From NCBI GenBank assembly GCA_028866445.1, contig JAGWIE010000041.1, positions 1 to 9,153 on the forward strand: a DNA stretch of 9,153 bases, read 5' to 3'. This DNA is from Rhodospirillales bacterium (lineage in GTDB: Bacteria > Pseudomonadota > Alphaproteobacteria > Acetobacterales > Acetobacteraceae). Positions 6,809-9,153 of this stretch are shown in pieces; the first letter of the stretch is position 1, and every line of letters begins with the position of its first letter. Made by a program: the position numbers and the translations under genes. The notes under the pieces are model-generated. The model ran no database searches, was not told where the DNA came from, and saw nothing but the letters and a program-made list of their open reading frames with translations.

Positions 6809-7850
6809 ACCGCTGCTCGCCTTCGCGGGTCTCTCTCGCATTCTCATTATTACCGACGCCTGGGAGCCCCAGGTGAACGGCGTGGTGAGAACACTGCGCA
6901 CCATCACCGCTGAAATGCGCGTTATGGGCAAAATTGTGGAAGTGGTAGGGCCGGACAGGTTCAACACCATGCCCGCGCCATCTTACCCCGAGATAAGGCT
7001 GGCACTGTTTCCAGGCCGCAAGCTTGGAAAGATCATAGAAGATTTCAAGCCAGATGCGCTGCATGTCGCAACGGAAGGCCCGCTCGGCCTGGCCGCACGG
7101 GCTTATGCCAAGCGGCACAAAATTCATTTCACCACGGCGTTTCATACGCGCTTCGCGGAATATCTCGAAGCCCGTACGCGCATTCCCGCCCGGCTTACCT
7201 ATGCCTGGCTGCGGCATTTTCATAACGCCGGGTCAGGCGTGATGGTGGCCACGAAATCCCTGCGTGAGGAGCTGGCGGGGCGGGGTTTTAAAAACATCCG
7301 CTCCTGGTCGCGCGGGGTGGACCTTGCCGCGTTCTCGCCAGAGCTGCGTGAGGATTGGGATCTGCCGCATCCGATCTTTGCTTATGTCGGCCGCGTGGCG
7401 GTGGAGAAAAATCTTCGCGCGTTTCTCTCGCTTGATCTGCCTGGGTCGAAGCTGATCGTCGGCGACGGGCCGCAGCGCAAGGTGCTGGAAAAGGAATTTC
7501 CCAACGCGCATTTCGCCGGGGCAAGGCATGGCGCTGATTTAGCCAAAGCCTATGCGGGCGCCGATGTGTTCGTGTTCCCTTCCAAAACAGACACATTTGG
7601 CCTGGTGGTTTTGGAAGCGCTGGCTTCTGGCCTGGCTGTCGCGGCTTATCCCGTTACTGGCCCGAAAGATATTCTGGGCGAAGCGCCCGCACAAGTGGGC
7701 GCACTGAATGAGGATTTACGCAGAGCCTGCCTGGAAGCTTTGGCCATTGACCGCGCGCATTGCCGCCCACACGCGGAGCAATTCTCCTGGCGGGCCTGCG
7801 CGGAACGGTTCATGGAGAATTTGGTGCCGGCGCGGGACATGGCACAATAA
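6786..7850 (+). CDS. agt: GT4-family glycosyltransferase, probable diacylglycerol glycosyltransferase (Agt-like)
   Basis: A 354-residue GT-B fold glycosyltransferase. The N-terminal domain opens with SRILIITDAWEPQVNGVVRT (17-36), has TEGPLGLAAR (97-106) and the acceptor-side FHTRF (119-123). The C-terminal nucleotide-sugar domain has YVGRVAVEKN (200-209), VGDGP (225-229) and FPSKTDTFGLVVLEALASG (264-282), a D/E-x7-E motif with D269 and E277. No membrane helix is apparent; such enzymes bind the membrane peripherally. Related alphaproteobacterial Agt enzymes add a sugar from UDP-glucose, UDP-galactose or UDP-glucuronate to DAG. The gene overlaps the plcP-like gene, so the two are probably cotranscribed and coupled. 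I chose ATG 6786; an in-frame TTG at 6747 would extend it by 13 residues without family support. Even from ATG 6786, about 16 residues precede the usual family start. A mannosyltransferase role, as in MgtA-like GT4 enzymes, is the main alternative. Confidence 0.82.
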   Translation: MLYQQGPEPLLAFAGLSRILIITDAWEPQVNGVVRTLRTITAEMRVMGKIVEVVGPDRFNTMPAPSYPEIRLALFPGRKLGKIIEDFKPDALHVATEGPLGLAARAYAKRHKIHFTTAFHTRFAEYLEARTRIPARLTYAWLRHFHNAGSGVMVATKSLREELAGRGFKNIRSWSRGVDLAAFSPELREDWDLPHPIFAYVGRVAVEKNLRAFLSLDLPGSKLIVGDGPQRKVLEKEFPNAHFAGARHGADLAKAYAGADVFVFPSKTDTFGLVVLEALASGLAVAAYPVTGPKDILGEAPAQVGALNEDLRRACLEALAIDRAHCRPHAEQFSWRACAERFMENLVPARDMAQ

Positions 7851-7872
7851 AAAGGGGCCTTCCAGCCCCTTT
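7851..7872 (-). terminator. Intrinsic terminator of sucB, shared with convergent agt
   Basis: A perfect 8-bp inverted repeat, AAAGGGGC (7851-7858) and GCCCCTTT (7865-7872), encloses a 6-base loop. Read on the minus strand it starts six bases after the sucB stop and is followed by TTTTTATT, a good U tract. Read on the plus strand it begins right after the agt stop codon and ends in only TTT, so it should work better for sucB. It closes both convergent units in about 30 bases. Confidence 0.85.
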
Positions 7873-7878
7873 AAACTC

Positions 7879-9096
7879 TCAAATCGCCAGCAACAAACGG
7901 CGGGGGTCTTCAAGGCTTTCCTTCACGCGCACCAGGAAGGAAACCGCCTCCCGGCCATCGATGATGCGGTGGTCGTAAGAAACCGCCAAATACATCATCG
8001 GGCGGATCTCGATCTTGCCATCCACCGCCACCGGGCGGTCCTGGATCTTGTGCATACCCAGAATGGCCGATTGCGGCGGGTTGAGAATCGGCGTGCTCAT
8101 TAACGAGCCGTACACACCACCATTGGTGATGGAGAACGACCCGCCGGAAAGCTGGTCCAGCTTCAGCGTCCCGTCCTTGGCGCTCTTGGCAAAACCTGCG
8201 ATCTCCGCTTCAATTTCGGCGATGCTCTTTTGGTCCGCGTCGCGGATGACCGGCACCACCAAGCCATTCGCACCACCCACCGCGATGCCCATGTTCACGA
8301 AGTTTTTGTAAACGATGTCATCGCCGTCGATCTCGGCATTCACCGCCGGAAACTCCGCCAGCGCTGCGCACACCGCCTTTACGAAGAAGCCGTTGAAGCC
8401 CAGGCGGATGCCTTTATGCTTCTTCTCGAACGCCTCCTTATAGGCTGCGCGCATCGCCATAATGGCGCTCATATCCACCTCGTTGAAAGTGGTAAGCATG
8501 GCGGCGGTGTTTTGCGCTTCCTTCAGCCGGTTGGCGATGGTCTTGCGCAGCCGGGTCATCTTCACCCGCTCCTCGCGCGCATCCTGGGCCCGTGGCGCTT
8601 TCGCCGCCGGGGCGGCGGGCGCAGCGGCGGGCTTGTTTAAAAATTCCTGCACATCGCCTTTGGAAATGCGTCCGTCCTTCGCGGTGCCGGTTACGTCGTC
8701 CGGGTTCACGTTTTTCTCGGCCATTATTTTGGCGGCAGCGGGGAGTGCGCCAACACCAGGGCGGGCCACGGGGCCAGGGGCTGTCTGTTGGGCGTTCACG
8801 CCAGTTTTGGGGGCGGCGGCCTCGGCGGGTTCTTTCTTCGGCGCGGCCACCGCGGCACCTTTAGCATCCACCCGGCCAAGCAAATCGCCAGGGGCTACCT
8901 CAGCCCCTTCCTCGGCGGCAATCTCGGAGATCACTCCGGCTTCCGGGGCGTTCACCTCAACGGTCACCTTATCCGTCTCCAGCTCAACAATCGGCTCGTC
9001 CGCCGCAACAGCCTCGCCAATTTTCTTAATCCAGCGGGCGATGGTGGCGGTGGAAACGCTCTCGCCTAGCGTGGGAACCTTGATCTCGGCCGACAT
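7879..9096 (-). CDS. sucB: 2-oxoglutarate dehydrogenase E2 component (dihydrolipoyl succinyltransferase)
   Basis: A 405-residue E2 core enzyme that passes the succinyl group from E1-bound lipoate to CoA in the TCA cycle. A lipoyl domain (about 1-77) carries the lipoylation lysine K43 in ELETDKVTVEV. A linker rich in Ala, Pro and Lys (78-112) follows, then the E3-binding domain (about 113-153) with PAAAKIMAEKNV and GRISKGDVQEFL. A second Ala/Pro linker (154-172) leads to the acyltransferase domain (about 175-405). The catalytic motif is SYDHRIIDGREAV, with H376 and D380. A single lipoyl domain and this length are normal for SucB. ATG 9096 has AGGAG (9102-9106) five bases upstream. The sucA stop lies 33 bases upstream. 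A terminator follows directly, so lpd is not the next gene of this operon as it is in many alphaproteobacteria. Confidence 0.97.
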   Translation of the reverse strand: MSAEIKVPTLGESVSTATIARWIKKIGEAVAADEPIVELETDKVTVEVNAPEAGVISEIAAEEGAEVAPGDLLGRVDAKGAAVAAPKKEPAEAAAPKTGVNAQQTAPGPVARPGVGALPAAAKIMAEKNVNPDDVTGTAKDGRISKGDVQEFLNKPAAAPAAPAAKAPRAQDAREERVKMTRLRKTIANRLKEAQNTAAMLTTFNEVDMSAIMAMRAAYKEAFEKKHKGIRLGFNGFFVKAVCAALAEFPAVNAEIDGDDIVYKNFVNMGIAVGGANGLVVPVIRDADQKSIAEIEAEIAGFAKSAKDGTLKLDQLSGGSFSITNGGVYGSLMSTPILNPPQSAILGMHKIQDRPVAVDGKIEIRPMMYLAVSYDHRIIDGREAVSFLVRVKESLEDPRRLLLAI

Positions 9097-9129
9097 GGAA
9101 ACTCCTGTTTTCGTTGCCGTGTAAAAGGG

Positions 9130-9153
9130 TTAGACGCTCAACGCCTCATTGAC
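9130..9153 (-). CDS. sucA: 2-oxoglutarate dehydrogenase E1 (SucA), last seven codons
   Basis: The minus strand at the right edge reads V-N-E-A-L-S-V followed by TAA (9130-9132). This agrees with the usual C-terminal end of SucA (an LV-(N/D)-EAL-type tail), and the position directly upstream of sucB on the same strand is where sucA is expected. Only 24 bases are visible, so the call depends mostly on the sucB context. Confidence 0.75.
   Translation of the reverse strand, partial: VNEALSV

Noticed and set aside
8462..9124. Plus-strand open frame of 220 codons antisense to sucB
   Set aside because: It lies opposite the conserved lipoyl and E3-binding domains of SucB, has no start signal, and shows Ala/Ser-rich low complexity.

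Overview
The window looks like a chromosomal segment of a GC-rich alphaproteobacterium. An acidophilic or acetic-acid-bacterium-type (Rhodospirillales/Acetobacterales) host is possible, but that finer placement is a low-confidence guess. Coding density is very high. I see no mobile element, CRISPR array, tRNA or rRNA.

Layout, left to right. (1) Positions 1-3764, minus strand: a tightly packed run of four membrane-subunit genes of a hydrogenase-4/complex-I-like complex, transcribed hyfB > hyfC > hyfE > hyfF, with hyfF running off the left edge. The junctions are a 2-nt gap, then ATGA and GTGA overlaps, so translational coupling is likely. No hyfA precedes hyfB and no hyfD lies between hyfC and hyfE. 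HyfB is unusually short at its N-terminus. (2) 3816-4796, minus: malate dehydrogenase of the cytosolic type, with a good promoter and Shine-Dalgarno (SD) sequence. (3) 4867-5739, minus: a diacylglycerol-kinase-family lipid kinase. (4) 5740-5887: divergent intergenic region with four 7-bp units at an exact 11-bp period, which I read as a double Pho box. (5) 5888-7850, plus: two overlapping genes, a PlcP-like metallophosphoesterase and a GT4 glycosyltransferase that resembles Agt. (6) 7851-7872: a hairpin terminator shared by convergent genes. (7) 7879-9153, minus: sucB (2-oxoglutarate dehydrogenase E2), preceded by the last seven codons and stop of sucA.

How they fit together. SucAB and Mdh are TCA-cycle enzymes, and the Hyf-like complex is an ion-translocating membrane module. 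The centre of the window is the most interesting part. A phospholipase-C-like phosphoesterase would release diacylglycerol (DAG) from phospholipids. A glycosyltransferase would turn DAG into a phosphorus-free glycolipid. A divergent lipid kinase could return DAG to phosphatidic acid. The PhoB-type repeat array between them suggests control by phosphate starvation. The plcP-agt pair is a known lipid-remodelling module of alpha- and marine proteobacteria. The divergent kinase and the orientation of the Pho box array towards that kinase are the parts I would look at again.
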